Source of the DNA: Bradyrhizobium genosp. SA-3 | GTDB lineage: Bacteria > Pseudomonadota > Alphaproteobacteria > Rhizobiales > Xanthobacteraceae | DNA: 34,949 bases | Reading direction: 5' to 3' | Assembly (NCBI RefSeq): GCF_004212635.1 | Contig: NZ_PSRT01000087.1 | Span: 1 to 34,949, forward strand | Shown here: positions 1-8,143 of the stretch, in pieces | How the letters are laid out: each line of letters opens with the position of its first letter | Numbering within the stretch: position 1 is the stretch's first letter | Position numbers and translations under genes: made by a program | Notes under the pieces: generated by a model | Databases searched by the model: none | Seen by the model: the letters and a program-made list of their open reading frames with translations, nothing else | Told to the model about the DNA's origin: nothing

Positions 1-43
1 CCGCGCGCGGGGAGAGGGAGAACACTCTTTGTAGGATTCCCCC

Positions 44-535
44 ATGCGTCTTCCCGACTCTGTCACGGGATCGTTTCTCGTCGCACTCGGCGCGGCCGCC
101 GCCTATGGCGGTTGGATCTTGCCGCCGGTGCCGGGGCAGCCGGTCGGCCCCAACGTGTTTCCGCTGGTGATCGGCACGGGGCTCGCGCTGTGCGGGCTCG
201 CGATCGTGTTCGGCATCGGCCATTCCTTCGAGGAGGAGGAGGAGCTCATCCCGTTCGAGGACGGCCAGGCAGCTAGCCCCCCGCCGCAGGGCAAGCTCTA
301 CGGCCTGCGCGCGCTGCTGCCGCCGGCGCTGCTGCTGTTCTACGTCTTTGCCGCCGACCGGCTCGGCTTCATCCTCACCGCGGCGATCATGGTCTACGTG
401 ACCTCGACCGCGTTAGGGGCGAGGTGGAAGCTGGCGCTGCCGCTCGCGGCGCTCTCGCCGTTCGCCATTCACCTCATCTTCGGCAAGCTGCTCCGCGTGC
501 CGCTGCCTGCCGGCCTGCTGCCGACGCCCTGGTAA
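44..535 (+). CDS. tctB: Tripartite tricarboxylate transporter small membrane subunit, TctB family
   Basis: This is a 163-residue protein with four evident hydrophobic segments (about residues 8-25, 38-58, 87-103 and 108-150) and an acidic stretch in the central loop (EEEEE near 64-68). That is the usual size and layout of TctB, the poorly conserved small membrane subunit of TTT carboxylate importers. The strongest support is context: tctA starts 4 bases after the tctB stop, so the two are co-transcribed. The third partner, the periplasmic binding protein TctC, is not in the window; it may lie just upstream of position 1, but this cannot be seen. The substrate cannot be predicted from sequence. 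The start ATG is preceded by a weak AGGA-like site. The family call rests on context as much as on sequence, because TctB proteins diverge strongly. Confidence 0.85.
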   Translation: MRLPDSVTGSFLVALGAAAAYGGWILPPVPGQPVGPNVFPLVIGTGLALCGLAIVFGIGHSFEEEEELIPFEDGQAASPPPQGKLYGLRALLPPALLLFYVFAADRLGFILTAAIMVYVTSTALGARWKLALPLAALSPFAIHLIFGKLLRVPLPAGLLPTPW

Positions 536-539
536 TCCC

Positions 540-2051
540 ATGCTGAAAACCCTGATTGATGCGTTCGCACTGATCTCCACCTGGGAGGTCATCATCGCGA
601 TGTTCGCAGCCTCCGTGTACGGGCTCGTGATCGGCTCGCTGCCGGGCCTGTCGGCGACGATGGCGACCGCCCTGCTCGTCCCCGTCACCTTCTACCTGTC
701 GCCGATCGCGGCGATCGCGACCATCGTCGCGGCCTCCTCGATGGCGATCTTTTCCGGTGACATTCCCGGCGCGCTGCTGCGCATTCCCGGCACGCCGGCT
801 TCCGCCGCCTATGCCGACGAAGCCTATGCCATGACCCGCAAGGGCCAGGCCGAGCTCGCGCTCGGGGCCGGCGTCTGGTTTTCCGCGGTCGGCGGCATCG
901 CCGGGGTGCTGTCGCTGATGATCCTGGCGCCGCCGCTCGCCGAGATCGCCCTGTCGTTCTCGACCTTCGAATATTTCTGGCTGGCGCTGCTCGGCCTGAT
1001 GTGCGCCACTTTGGTCGCGCGCTCCTCGCCGGTGAAGGCGATCGCGGGCATGTTCATTGGCCTCTTGGTCTCCTGCATCGGCATCGAGAATCCCGGCGGC
1101 ATCCCGCGCTTCACCTTTGGGATCACCGATCTGTTCGGTGGCATCGAGCCGATCCCGGCGCTGGTCGGCGTGTTCGCGGTGGCACAGGTGATGCGCGCGA
1201 TGCTGACGCCCGAGCCGCCACCACTGCCGCGGCGAAAATTCGGGAGCATCATGGCCGGCCAGTGGAAGCTGACGAAGCTTTATCATTGGCAGATGACGCG
1301 CGGGAACATCGTCGGCATCATCATCGGCGTGCTGCCCGGCGCCGGTGCCGACATGGCCGCCTGGGTCTCCTACGCAATGTCGAAGCGGTTCTCCAAAGAG
1401 CCGGAAAAGTTCGGCACCGGTCACGTCGAAGGCCTGGTCGAGGCCGGCGCCAGCAACAATGCCAGCATCGCCTCCGGCTGGGTGCCTTCGCTGTTGTTCG
1501 GCATCCCCGGCGACACCATCGCCGCGATCGCGATCGGCGTGCTCTACATGAAGGGACTCAATCCCGGCCCGACGCTGTTCACCGAGAAGGCGTCGAGCAT
1601 GTATGCGATCTACCTGATGTTCATCATCGCGAACATTTTGATGATCCCGCTCGGCATCGCCATGATCCGCGTTGCCGCCTACATCCTGCTGGCGCCGCGC
1701 TCCACCGTGATGCCGATCATCATGCTGTGCTGCGCGGTCGGCTCGTTCGCGATCGGCAACAACATGTTCGGCGTCGTCACCGTCGCCGCCTTCGGCGTGA
1801 TCGGCTATGTGATGGAGGCCAACGGCTACCCCGTCGCAGCCATGGTGCTCGGCATCGTCATGGGCACCATGGTCGAGCAGGCTTTCGTCACGTCGTTGAT
1901 CAAGTCGGACGGAAGCATCCTGCCGTTCTTCGAGCGCCCGGTCGCGGCGATCCTGGCCGCGATGGCGATCGGCGCCCTGCTGTGGCCGGTGATGGTGTGG
2001 GTGTGGCGCAAGATGAAACCGCTCCAGACGGCCGCGGCAACATCCCGGTGA
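540..2051 (+). CDS. tctA: Tripartite tricarboxylate transporter large permease, TctA family
   Basis: This 503-residue protein has about ten to twelve hydrophobic helices. It carries the hallmark glycine/proline-rich TctA motifs: GSLPGLSATMATALL at residues 32-46, GDIPGALLRIPGTP at 73-86, GVLPGAGAD at 263-271, ASNNAS at 304-309 and GIPGD at 321-325. The duplicated LPG/IPG motifs are typical of the two inverted halves of the family and are thought to line the substrate site. The length matches the family (about 500). It forms an operon with tctB, separated by 4 bases. TctA is the translocation channel of a secondary, binding-protein-dependent carboxylate importer in the inner membrane. The substrate is unknown. 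A GC-rich hairpin lies just after the stop codon. Confidence 0.95.
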   Translation: MLKTLIDAFALISTWEVIIAMFAASVYGLVIGSLPGLSATMATALLVPVTFYLSPIAAIATIVAASSMAIFSGDIPGALLRIPGTPASAAYADEAYAMTRKGQAELALGAGVWFSAVGGIAGVLSLMILAPPLAEIALSFSTFEYFWLALLGLMCATLVARSSPVKAIAGMFIGLLVSCIGIENPGGIPRFTFGITDLFGGIEPIPALVGVFAVAQVMRAMLTPEPPPLPRRKFGSIMAGQWKLTKLYHWQMTRGNIVGIIIGVLPGAGADMAAWVSYAMSKRFSKEPEKFGTGHVEGLVEAGASNNASIASGWVPSLLFGIPGDTIAAIAIGVLYMKGLNPGPTLFTEKASSMYAIYLMFIIANILMIPLGIAMIRVAAYILLAPRSTVMPIIMLCCAVGSFAIGNNMFGVVTVAAFGVIGYVMEANGYPVAAMVLGIVMGTMVEQAFVTSLIKSDGSILPFFERPVAAILAAMAIGALLWPVMVWVWRKMKPLQTAAATSR

Positions 2052-2053
2052 TT

Positions 2054-2076
2054 GCAGGCGAGCGGCCCTCGCCTGC
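2054..2076 (+). terminator. GC-rich hairpin after tctA (possible weak terminator)
   Basis: GCAGGCGAG (2054-2062) and CTCGCCTGC (2068-2076) form a perfect 9-bp stem with a 5-base loop, starting 2 bases after the tctA stop. No run of T follows, so it is either a weak intrinsic terminator or an mRNA 3'-end stabiliser between tctA and meaB. Confidence 0.4.
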
Positions 2077-2102
2077 CCCGCCGGGGCGTTGTAAACCAGG
2101 GC

Positions 2103-3092
2103 ATGACCGAGAAGAAGGCTTCGCTGGACATCAAATCCCTCGCCCGCGACTTGCGCGCCGGCAGCCGCGCGCCGCTGGCGCGGGCCATCACGCTGGTGGA
2201 GAGCCGGCGCGGTGACCATCAGGCGCTGGCGCGCGAGCTCGTGCAAATGCTGCTGCCCGACACCGGCAAGGCATTTCGCGTCGGCATCACCGGCTCGCCA
2301 GGCGTCGGCAAATCAACCACGATCGACGTGCTCGGGACGTATCTGATCGAACAGGGCCACAAGGTGGCGGTGCTCGCGGTCGATCCGTCCTCGGCGCGCA
2401 GCGGTGGCTCGATCCTCGGCGACAAGACGCGGATGGCGCGGCTGGCGGCCTCCACTGATGCCTTCATCCGCCCCTCGCCGTCCTCGGGCACGCTCGGCGG
2501 CGTCGCGGCCAAGACGCGTGAGGCGATGCTGCTCTGCGAAGCCGCCGGCTTTGACGTCGTGCTGGTCGAGACCGTCGGCATCGGCCAATCCGAGACGGCG
2601 GTCTGCGACATGACCGACTTCTTCCTCGCCCTGATGCTGCCGGGCGGCGGCGACGAGCTACAAGGCATCAAGAAAGGCCTGGTCGAGCTCGCCGACATGA
2701 TCGCCATCAACAAGGCCGACGGCGACAACCTCAAGCGCGCCAAGATCACCGCGGCCGACTATCGCGGCGCGCTGCATATCCTCAGCCCCCGGTCCGAGCA
2801 TTGGCACCCACCGGTCGAGACCTATTCGGCGCTCACCGGCACCGGCATCGCCGAGCTCTGGCAGAAGGTTCTGGATCACCGCAAGGCGATGAGCGCATCC
2901 GGCGAGTTTGCCGTGCGCCGGCGCGATCAGCAGGTGAAATGGATGTGGTCGATGCTGGAGCAGAGGATGCTGGCGCGGCTGCGCAGCGAGGCGTCGGTGC
3001 GGACCAAGGTCCGGAAGATCGAGGCGGAGGTAGCCGACGGTCACCTCACGCCGGCGCTCGCCGCCGAGCAGATTCTGGAGTTGCTGCAATGA
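2103..3092 (+). CDS. meaB: Methylmalonyl-CoA mutase-associated GTPase MeaB (ArgK family)
   Basis: This 329-residue G3E-type P-loop GTPase protects and reloads adenosylcobalamin-dependent methylmalonyl-CoA mutase. Motifs visible are Walker A GSPGVGKST (64-72), DPSS (94-97), ETVGIGQSE (156-164) and the guanine-specificity motif NKAD (203-206). The C-terminal helical tail used for dimerisation is present. An upstream in-frame start at 2052 would add 17 residues that overlap the hairpin after tctA and look non-native, so I place the start at the ATG at 2103. The stop overlaps the start of the next gene by 4 bases (ATGA), so the pair is translationally coupled. The mutase itself is not in this window; meaB is commonly separate from mutase genes in rhizobia. 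Confidence 0.95.
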   Translation: MTEKKASLDIKSLARDLRAGSRAPLARAITLVESRRGDHQALARELVQMLLPDTGKAFRVGITGSPGVGKSTTIDVLGTYLIEQGHKVAVLAVDPSSARSGGSILGDKTRMARLAASTDAFIRPSPSSGTLGGVAAKTREAMLLCEAAGFDVVLVETVGIGQSETAVCDMTDFFLALMLPGGGDELQGIKKGLVELADMIAINKADGDNLKRAKITAADYRGALHILSPRSEHWHPPVETYSALTGTGIAELWQKVLDHRKAMSASGEFAVRRRDQQVKWMWSMLEQRMLARLRSEASVRTKVRKIEAEVADGHLTPALAAEQILELLQ

Positions 3093-3745
3093 GCGAAAAG
3101 CTCCACATTCTCCTGACCGGCTTCGGGCCGTTTCCCGGCGCGCCCTATAATCCGACCCAGCCACTGGTGGCGCGACTGGCGCAGCTGCGCCGCCCGGCAC
3201 TCGACAAGGTCGCGATTGCCAGTCACATTTTCCCGGTCACCTATGCTGCGGTCGACCAGCAATTGCCTGACGTGCTCACTAAGGTGAAGCCGGATGCGCT
3301 TCTGATGTTCGGCCTCGCCGCACGCACGCCTTACCTGCGCATCGAGACCCGCGCCCGCAATGCCGTCACCATGCTCTGGCCGGATGCCGCCAACACCCGT
3401 TCGAGCAAGCGCGGCATCGCCGGCCATGCGGACGCGATGATGTTCGGTCCGCACACCGCAAGGCTGCTGCGCGCCGCACGCCTCACCGGCATCGATGCCC
3501 GTGCCTCGCGCGATGCCGGCGCCTATCTCTGCAACTATTTGAGCTGGCGCGCGATCGAGAATGTGAGAGCGGGCGGGCCGATGCTGGCGGCGTTTATCCA
3601 CATCCCGTTGCTCGCGCGCAGCGGTGCCGTGCGCCGCAAGGGCGCGCCGCGGATCACATTGGACGAGTTGGTGGATGCTGGCGAGGCGATGCTGATGGAG
3701 ATGGTGGGTTTGGCGCGGAAGGCGCGGAACACGCCGGCTTCGTAA
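3089..3745 (+). CDS. pcp: Pyroglutamyl peptidase-like cysteine peptidase (family C15)
   Basis: This is a 218-residue protein. It starts with the family motif LLTGFGPFPGAPYNPTQPL (residues 8-26) and keeps the catalytic triad positions of C15 enzymes: Glu86 (LRIETRARNAV), Cys148 (GAYLCNYL) and His171 (AFIHIPLL). These enzymes remove N-terminal pyroglutamate from peptides. The start overlaps the meaB stop as ATGA. Bacterial Pcp proteins usually have about 200-220 residues, so this one is full length. The final codons and the stop (TAA at 3743-3745) fall within the first bases of a palindromic intergenic repeat, so the native C-terminus may have been replaced by repeat-derived sequence. True pyroglutamate specificity is not certain; alphaproteobacterial relatives are often labelled only peptidase C15. 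Confidence 0.85.
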   Translation: MSEKLHILLTGFGPFPGAPYNPTQPLVARLAQLRRPALDKVAIASHIFPVTYAAVDQQLPDVLTKVKPDALLMFGLAARTPYLRIETRARNAVTMLWPDAANTRSSKRGIAGHADAMMFGPHTARLLRAARLTGIDARASRDAGAYLCNYLSWRAIENVRAGGPMLAAFIHIPLLARSGAVRRKGAPRITLDELVDAGEAMLMEMVGLARKARNTPAS

Positions 3746-3834
3746 GTGGGCAAAGGCGCCTTGCGCCGGTGCCCACCATGCATCCGCGTCCATTGTGGCA
3801 ATGGTGGGCACGCTTCCGCTTTGCCCACCCTACG
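3741..3834. repeat. Palindromic intergenic repeat, type A, copy 1
   Basis: The element begins CGTAAGTGGGCAAAGG and ends CTTTGCCCACCCTACG, with internal GTGCCCACC/GGTGGGCAC arms, so it folds into a nested hairpin. A second copy lies at 24743-24833. The same element type, recognisable by its spurious reading frame with a GWAKRKRAH-like peptide, is in my knowledge scattered through Bradyrhizobium and Rhodopseudomonas genomes. It covers the stop codon of the peptidase gene. Confidence 0.85.
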
Positions 3835-3946
3835 GCACCGTCTAGGCGTAAACATTTAACCCTACCGCGAACAATCCTCACGCCACCGGTCGCCCTGCGC
3901 TACCTAGTCGGCGCGGACACCTCCCGCGTCCGCCGGAGGACGCGTC

Positions 3947-5317
3947 ATGGACCTCAATCGCCGTCATCTCATCCGAGCCTCGACCGGCGGCATCGCCGGC
4001 GCGCTCGCCATGCTGGCTGACGCTGCGCGCGCGGCGCCCCTGACATCCCTGCTCGGCCGCGACGCCACGCAATTCGGCGTGCGGGCCGGCAGCAGCGAGG
4101 ACCAGACGCGAGCGCTTCAGCGTGCGATCGATGAGAGCGCGCGGGCGCAGATGCCGCTCGCCTTGCCGCCCGGCACCTACCGAACCGGCCTGTTGCGGCT
4201 CCCGAACGGCGCACAACTGATCGGCGTGCGCGGTGCGACGAAACTCGTCTTCACCGGCGGAGCCTCGGCAATCCAAAGCGACGGCGCGGACTCGATCGGC
4301 CTCACCGGCATCACCTTCGACGGCGGCAACATTCCGCTGCCGACGCGGCGCGGCCTGATCCACGTCCTCGGCGGCCGCGACGTCCGCATCACCGATTGCG
4401 CGATCACCGGCTCCGGCGGCAGCGGCGTCTGGCTCGAGCAGGTGTCCGGCGACATTTCCGGCAATATCTTCACCAATGTCGCGGTGACGGCGGTGGTCTC
4501 ATTCGACGCCAGGGGCCTCAGCGTTTCCCGCAACACCATCACCGGCACCAATGACAACGGCATCGAGATCCTGCGCACCGCGATCGGCGATGACGGCACG
4601 TTGGTCACTGATAACCGCATCGAAGACATCAAGGCCGGCCCCGGCGGCTCCGGCCAGTACGGCAACGCCATCAACGCCTTTCGCGCCGGCAATGTGATCG
4701 TGCGCGGCAACCGCATCAGGAATTGCGACTACTCCGCGGTGCGCGGCAACTCCGCCTCCAACATCCACATCACCGGGAATAGTGTCAGCGACGTGCGCGA
4801 GGTCGCGCTCTATTCCGAATTCGCGTTCGAAGCGGCGGTGATCGCCAACAACACCGTCGACGGCGCCGCCGTCGGTGTCTCCGTCTGCAATTTCAACGAG
4901 GGCGGCCGCATCGCCGTTGTCCAGGGCAATATCATCCGCAATTTGATCCCGAAGCGTCCGATCGGCACCGCTCCGGACGACGATGCCGGCATCGGCATCT
5001 ACATCGAAGCGGACTCCTCGGTGACCGGAAACGTGATCGAGAACGCGCCGTCCTACGGCATCGTCGCCGGCTGGGGCAAATATCTGCGCGACGTCGCGAT
5101 CACGGGGAACGTGATCCGCAAGGCGCTAGCCGGCGTCGGCGTCTCCGTGGTGCCGGGAGCCGGCACTGCGCTCGTCAACAACAACATGATCTCCGAGACC
5201 CCGCGCGGCGCCGTGGTCGGGCTGGATCATGCGCGTGCGGTGACGTCGGACCTGTCAGCCGACGGTGCGCAGCGGTTCGCGCAGGTGGTGGTCGGCGGGA
5301 ATGCAGTGCGGCGTTAG
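3947..5317 (+). CDS. Tat-exported right-handed beta-helix repeat protein, TIGR03808-like
   Basis: This 456-residue protein starts with a twin-arginine signal: NRRHLIRAS at residues 4-12, then a hydrophobic stretch with an ARA-AP-type cleavage site near residue 30. A pectate-lyase-like N-terminal section follows (DQTRALQRAIDESARAQMPL, then LPPGTYR), as in proteins of the pectin-lyase fold. The rest consists of parallel beta-helix rungs rich in the pattern hxhxxNxI: ITDCAITGSGGSGV, ISGNIFTNV, VSRNTITGT, VTDNRIEDI, VRGNRIRNC, ITGNSVSDV, VQGNIIRNL, VTGNVIENA, ITGNVIRKA. This matches the twin-arginine-translocated repeat family TIGR03808, whose function is unknown. A GGAGGA ribosome-binding site at 3935-3940 supports the start. 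It converges on the next gene, with the stop codons overlapping. The folded protein would sit in the periplasm or outside the cell. Confidence 0.88.
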   Translation: MDLNRRHLIRASTGGIAGALAMLADAARAAPLTSLLGRDATQFGVRAGSSEDQTRALQRAIDESARAQMPLALPPGTYRTGLLRLPNGAQLIGVRGATKLVFTGGASAIQSDGADSIGLTGITFDGGNIPLPTRRGLIHVLGGRDVRITDCAITGSGGSGVWLEQVSGDISGNIFTNVAVTAVVSFDARGLSVSRNTITGTNDNGIEILRTAIGDDGTLVTDNRIEDIKAGPGGSGQYGNAINAFRAGNVIVRGNRIRNCDYSAVRGNSASNIHITGNSVSDVREVALYSEFAFEAAVIANNTVDGAAVGVSVCNFNEGGRIAVVQGNIIRNLIPKRPIGTAPDDDAGIGIYIEADSSVTGNVIENAPSYGIVAGWGKYLRDVAITGNVIRKALAGVGVSVVPGAGTALVNNNMISETPRGAVVGLDHARAVTSDLSADGAQRFAQVVVGGNAVRR

Positions 5318-5931
5318 AACGCGTTCCGCAGCAGCGGGTATTTTGCCTGCAGGCCGTCGAGGCTGAAGGTGAATTCGACGACGCGTTCGGGGGCAGCGAC
5401 GATTTCGGCGGCGGGCGGGGAGAACTGCGGCAGAAGTGTTGCCATCGTGGCCGGCGCCGTCGGCGGCGCCATCACGGCAGGTGCCGTAAGCGATGCCATC
5501 GCGGGCGGCGCGGAGAGCGTTGCGATCGGGGCCCCGGTGATGTCGGCGAGAACGTCCGGCTTGGGATCGAGCCTGACCGGCACGGCGGTCTCGGGCGCGA
5601 TGTGGACGGCCTTCGGCTGCAGGGTCTGCGCCTGTTGCTCGCGCGGAAACACGCGCGGCATCGTCGCCGGCGACCAGCCGAAGGCGGGCGTCACGCTCGC
5701 GGCTGCCGCAGCGACGTCCGCGCCCGTTGCGAGCGCGCGCCAGGTCTGGACCGCACGCTTGGCCTCCTGGATGTTTTCGAGGAATGCGATCTCGGAGTGG
5801 TAGCGGCGCCAGCGTCCGGTCTCGAACATTTCGGAGAGGTGTTGCAGCCGCTGCTCGGCGAGAGCGCACCAGCGTGCCGCAATGTCGCGGCTAACAGCCA
5901 CGTCGCGAATAGCCTCTTTGCGATGTGTCAT
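5314..5931 (-). CDS. TIGR03809-like conserved hypothetical protein
   Basis: This is a 205-residue protein. It has a helical N-terminal block (residues 1-70; motifs RDIAARWCALAEQRLQHL and FETGRWRRYHSEIAFLENI), a Pro/Ala-rich low-complexity middle (about 75-180) and a conserved-looking C-terminal tail (VEFTFSLDGLQAKYPLLRN). I recognise the N-terminal block as the TIGR03809 family, which as I recall is restricted to the Bradyrhizobium group and found next to TIGR03808; the function is unknown. No signal peptide is visible, so it is probably cytoplasmic. I chose the ATG at 5931 rather than the GTG at 5979, because the 16 extra residues look non-native. Its stop (complement of 5314-5316) overlaps that of the convergent beta-helix gene. 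Confidence 0.8.
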   Translation of the reverse strand: MTHRKEAIRDVAVSRDIAARWCALAEQRLQHLSEMFETGRWRRYHSEIAFLENIQEAKRAVQTWRALATGADVAAAAASVTPAFGWSPATMPRVFPREQQAQTLQPKAVHIAPETAVPVRLDPKPDVLADITGAPIATLSAPPAMASLTAPAVMAPPTAPATMATLLPQFSPPAAEIVAAPERVVEFTFSLDGLQAKYPLLRNAF

Positions 5932-6414
5932 GAACCAGCCCGTCAGGAGAAAACACGGACGCGGGGACGCAACGCACACGAATCAATTTAGACGCGACAT
6001 GAATATTTTGTGGAAAAGTTTTGACTTGTCCAGCAACGACGCCGCATCTGTCATCAAACACCGTAGTTGAGCGGAGATTTCCTGGGTTTTCGAGTCAAGC
6101 TTCGCACAAGCATGACGGGCTTGCCGGCGTGCCGAGCGAACGACGCAGCGAATGCGGGTGGCGATCCTTCAACCGGAAGCTGAACGAGCGCCAGGCTTCA
6201 AAAAATCGGATGCCCAAAAGAAAAGACCCGTCCGGGGGGACAACCGGACGGGTCGAGCCATATGGGCGCTTGGGGTGGATGGGCGCTCGCGCCTGATATG
6301 ACTGATGGGGAGGGATGACCGCTCCCACATAATTTGGTCGTGGCAGCTGGCTGAACGTTCAACGCGGCGTTCGCTTTTTTGACCTTCGGCGTACGCGCAT
6401 CTTTGTCGCAGCGG
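5932..6414. other. Intergenic region holding the protease terminator
   Basis: No convincing gene is present here; the small reading frames lack family motifs and ribosome-binding sites. The region contains the promoter side of the TIGR03809-like gene (an AT-rich stretch at about 5990-6030) and, at 6216-6254, a strong terminator for the minus-strand protease operon. The roughly 160 bases between the terminator and the protease stop hold nothing I recognise. Confidence 0.6.
6216..6254 (-). terminator. Intrinsic terminator of the sigma/anti-sigma/protease operon
   Basis: An 11-bp perfect stem is formed by GACCCGTCCGG (6225-6235) and CCGGACGGGTC (6244-6254), with an 8-base loop. On the minus strand it is followed by TTTTCTTTT (complement of 6216-6224). 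Stem, loop and U-tract are all present in the correct order for transcription leaving the protease gene, about 160 bases past its stop. Confidence 0.88.
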
Positions 6415-8127
6415 CTATCGCGTCGCCGGCCTATCCGCCTGAGAAATCGCAGATTTCTCGTCTGCGCTCGACAGCGAGGGTTGCTCGATCGCGCGGATGC
6501 CCGGCTCGTCGCGGCGCTTGCCGGCATCTTCACGTTTTGTTGTACCGGATGCCGCCGCAACCGGCGTCGCGCTGTCGGGGGGAACGGCCATGACCGCGGC
6601 AAATGCATCGGCCTCGCCGTCGCCGAACAGATCATCACGGCCGGGTGAACCGAGGTCGCGCGCGGTCTTCGCCAGCGCCATGCGCAGCGCTTCCGGCTTC
6701 AAGGCGTGGTTGCGCTCGAGCAGCAGCGCCGCGATGCCGGAAACATAGGCGGCCGAGAACGACGTGCCCGACGTCATCTGATATTTGCCGTCGGGCGCCG
6801 GCAGGAAGATGTCGACGCCGGGGGCTGCGACCGCGATGTAGTTGCCACGGTTGGAGGCGGTGAACAGCCGGTCCTGCTGATCGGTGGCGCTGACCGCGAT
6901 CACGTTGGGATTGGCGGCAGGATAGAGCGGCGGCGATTTCGCGCCGGCATTGCCGGCGGCCGCAATCAGCACCAGCCCGCGCGCAGCGGTCGCCGCGATG
7001 GCCCGCTCGATCACCGCGTCCTTCGGGCCAGCAAAGCTCATGTTGACGATCTGCGCGCCGTGCTCGGCGGCATGGTTCAGCGAGCGCAGGATGATGTAGG
7101 ACGAGCTCTCGGCGCCACCGGCGGTGCCGCCGAAGGCGCGGATCGCGATGATGCGCGCCTCGGGCGCGCTGCTCATCAACCGCGCATGCGCCACGATGGC
7201 GCCGGCGATGCCGGTGCCGTGAACGTGCGGCCCCTCGGCGCTGCCGAGCGCATCGAAATTGTCGGCGATGGAATTGGCGAGTTCGGGATGGCTGGCATCG
7301 ATGCCGGAGTCGATTACGGCAATCGTGACGTTGGCGCCGTGCGCCAGCGTATGCGCCTGCGGCAGGCGGAGCTTTGTCAGTGCATATTGCGCAGGATCGC
7401 CCTCGGTCGATCCCGACGATGTCTGGTCCTGGAGCACATAGCGGAAGTTCGGCTGAAGCGAGCGCACACTGCCGTCGGCCGCGAATTCGCGCCGCACCGT
7501 CTCGTACGACCGGCCGTCGGTGATGCGGAACAGGCCAAAAGTGGCGCCGATCAGCGGGAAATTCTCGGAGGCGACGCGCGTCAGGCCATGACGGCGCGCA
7601 AGCTCATCGGCCTCGGCCGGCGACAGCGCGCTGTCGATCTCGGCGACGAATTCGTTGGCGAAGCTGCGCAGGTTCACCGCGGCCGGCGTGCTGTTGCCAC
7701 GCCCCTTGCCGGCGCTCTTCTTGCCTGATTTTCCAGTGCCCTCGCCGCCTGCGGTCGGCTGCGCCAGGCATTCGCCGCCGGCATCGCGATAGGGTGCGGT
7801 GCAGGCCGGATAGAGGTTCGGCGAATAGCGCGCATAGGGCAGCACCGTCGTCGTCCGCATGCGCAGCGGCGTGGTGCGAGGGATGGCCGCGATCGTCCGC
7901 GGGCCGCGGCCGACGCTGACCGCACGTGCGGCAACACCGGGGCTGACACGCGGGGCAATGCTCGGAGAGATGGTCGGCGTGCGCGAGGGAACGCTGATCG
8001 TGGGCGTACGCATGATCGCCTGCGCCTGCGCAACCTCGACGCCGAGACAGGCTGTGAGCAGCAGCGCGGCTCCAACCGATGAAACGTATGCCCCGGCGCG
8101 TACCCTGCTCTCGGACTTGCGCGTCAT
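6415..8127 (-). CDS. Secreted subtilisin-like serine protease (S8) with propeptide-like domain
   Basis: This is a 570-residue protein. The N-terminus is a signal sequence containing a lipobox-like LTAC (24-27) and, further on, an AQAQA site; it is followed by a Thr/Ser/Pro/Arg-rich linker (about 38-110) and a Gly/Lys-rich linker (125-148). Residues 155-230 look like an I9-type propeptide (beta-alpha-beta pattern ending in VRSLQPNFRY). The S8 catalytic domain spans about 245-485, with Asp273 (VIDSGIDASHPEL), His303 (HGTGIAG), oxyanion Asn393 (AAGNAG) and Ser456 (GTSFSAAYVSG), so it should be active. The C-terminal 85 residues are charged and low in complexity. It lies 16 bases after an anti-sigma gene that itself follows an ECF sigma gene, so it is probably part of their operon and acts in the periplasm or at the cell surface. 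Confidence 0.92.
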   Translation of the reverse strand: MTRKSESRVRAGAYVSSVGAALLLTACLGVEVAQAQAIMRTPTISVPSRTPTISPSIAPRVSPGVAARAVSVGRGPRTIAAIPRTTPLRMRTTTVLPYARYSPNLYPACTAPYRDAGGECLAQPTAGGEGTGKSGKKSAGKGRGNSTPAAVNLRSFANEFVAEIDSALSPAEADELARRHGLTRVASENFPLIGATFGLFRITDGRSYETVRREFAADGSVRSLQPNFRYVLQDQTSSGSTEGDPAQYALTKLRLPQAHTLAHGANVTIAVIDSGIDASHPELANSIADNFDALGSAEGPHVHGTGIAGAIVAHARLMSSAPEARIIAIRAFGGTAGGAESSSYIILRSLNHAAEHGAQIVNMSFAGPKDAVIERAIAATAARGLVLIAAAGNAGAKSPPLYPAANPNVIAVSATDQQDRLFTASNRGNYIAVAAPGVDIFLPAPDGKYQMTSGTSFSAAYVSGIAALLLERNHALKPEALRMALAKTARDLGSPGRDDLFGDGEADAFAAVMAVPPDSATPVAAASGTTKREDAGKRRDEPGIRAIEQPSLSSADEKSAISQADRPATR

Positions 8128-8143
8128 CGGTTCAGCGGCGCGT

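Noticed and set aside
474..2246. Long minus-strand open frame (590 codons) opposite tctA
   Set aside because: Its composition is Arg/His/Asp-rich with no family motif, and it lies fully antisense to a clear TctA gene; this is a typical GC-rich shadow.
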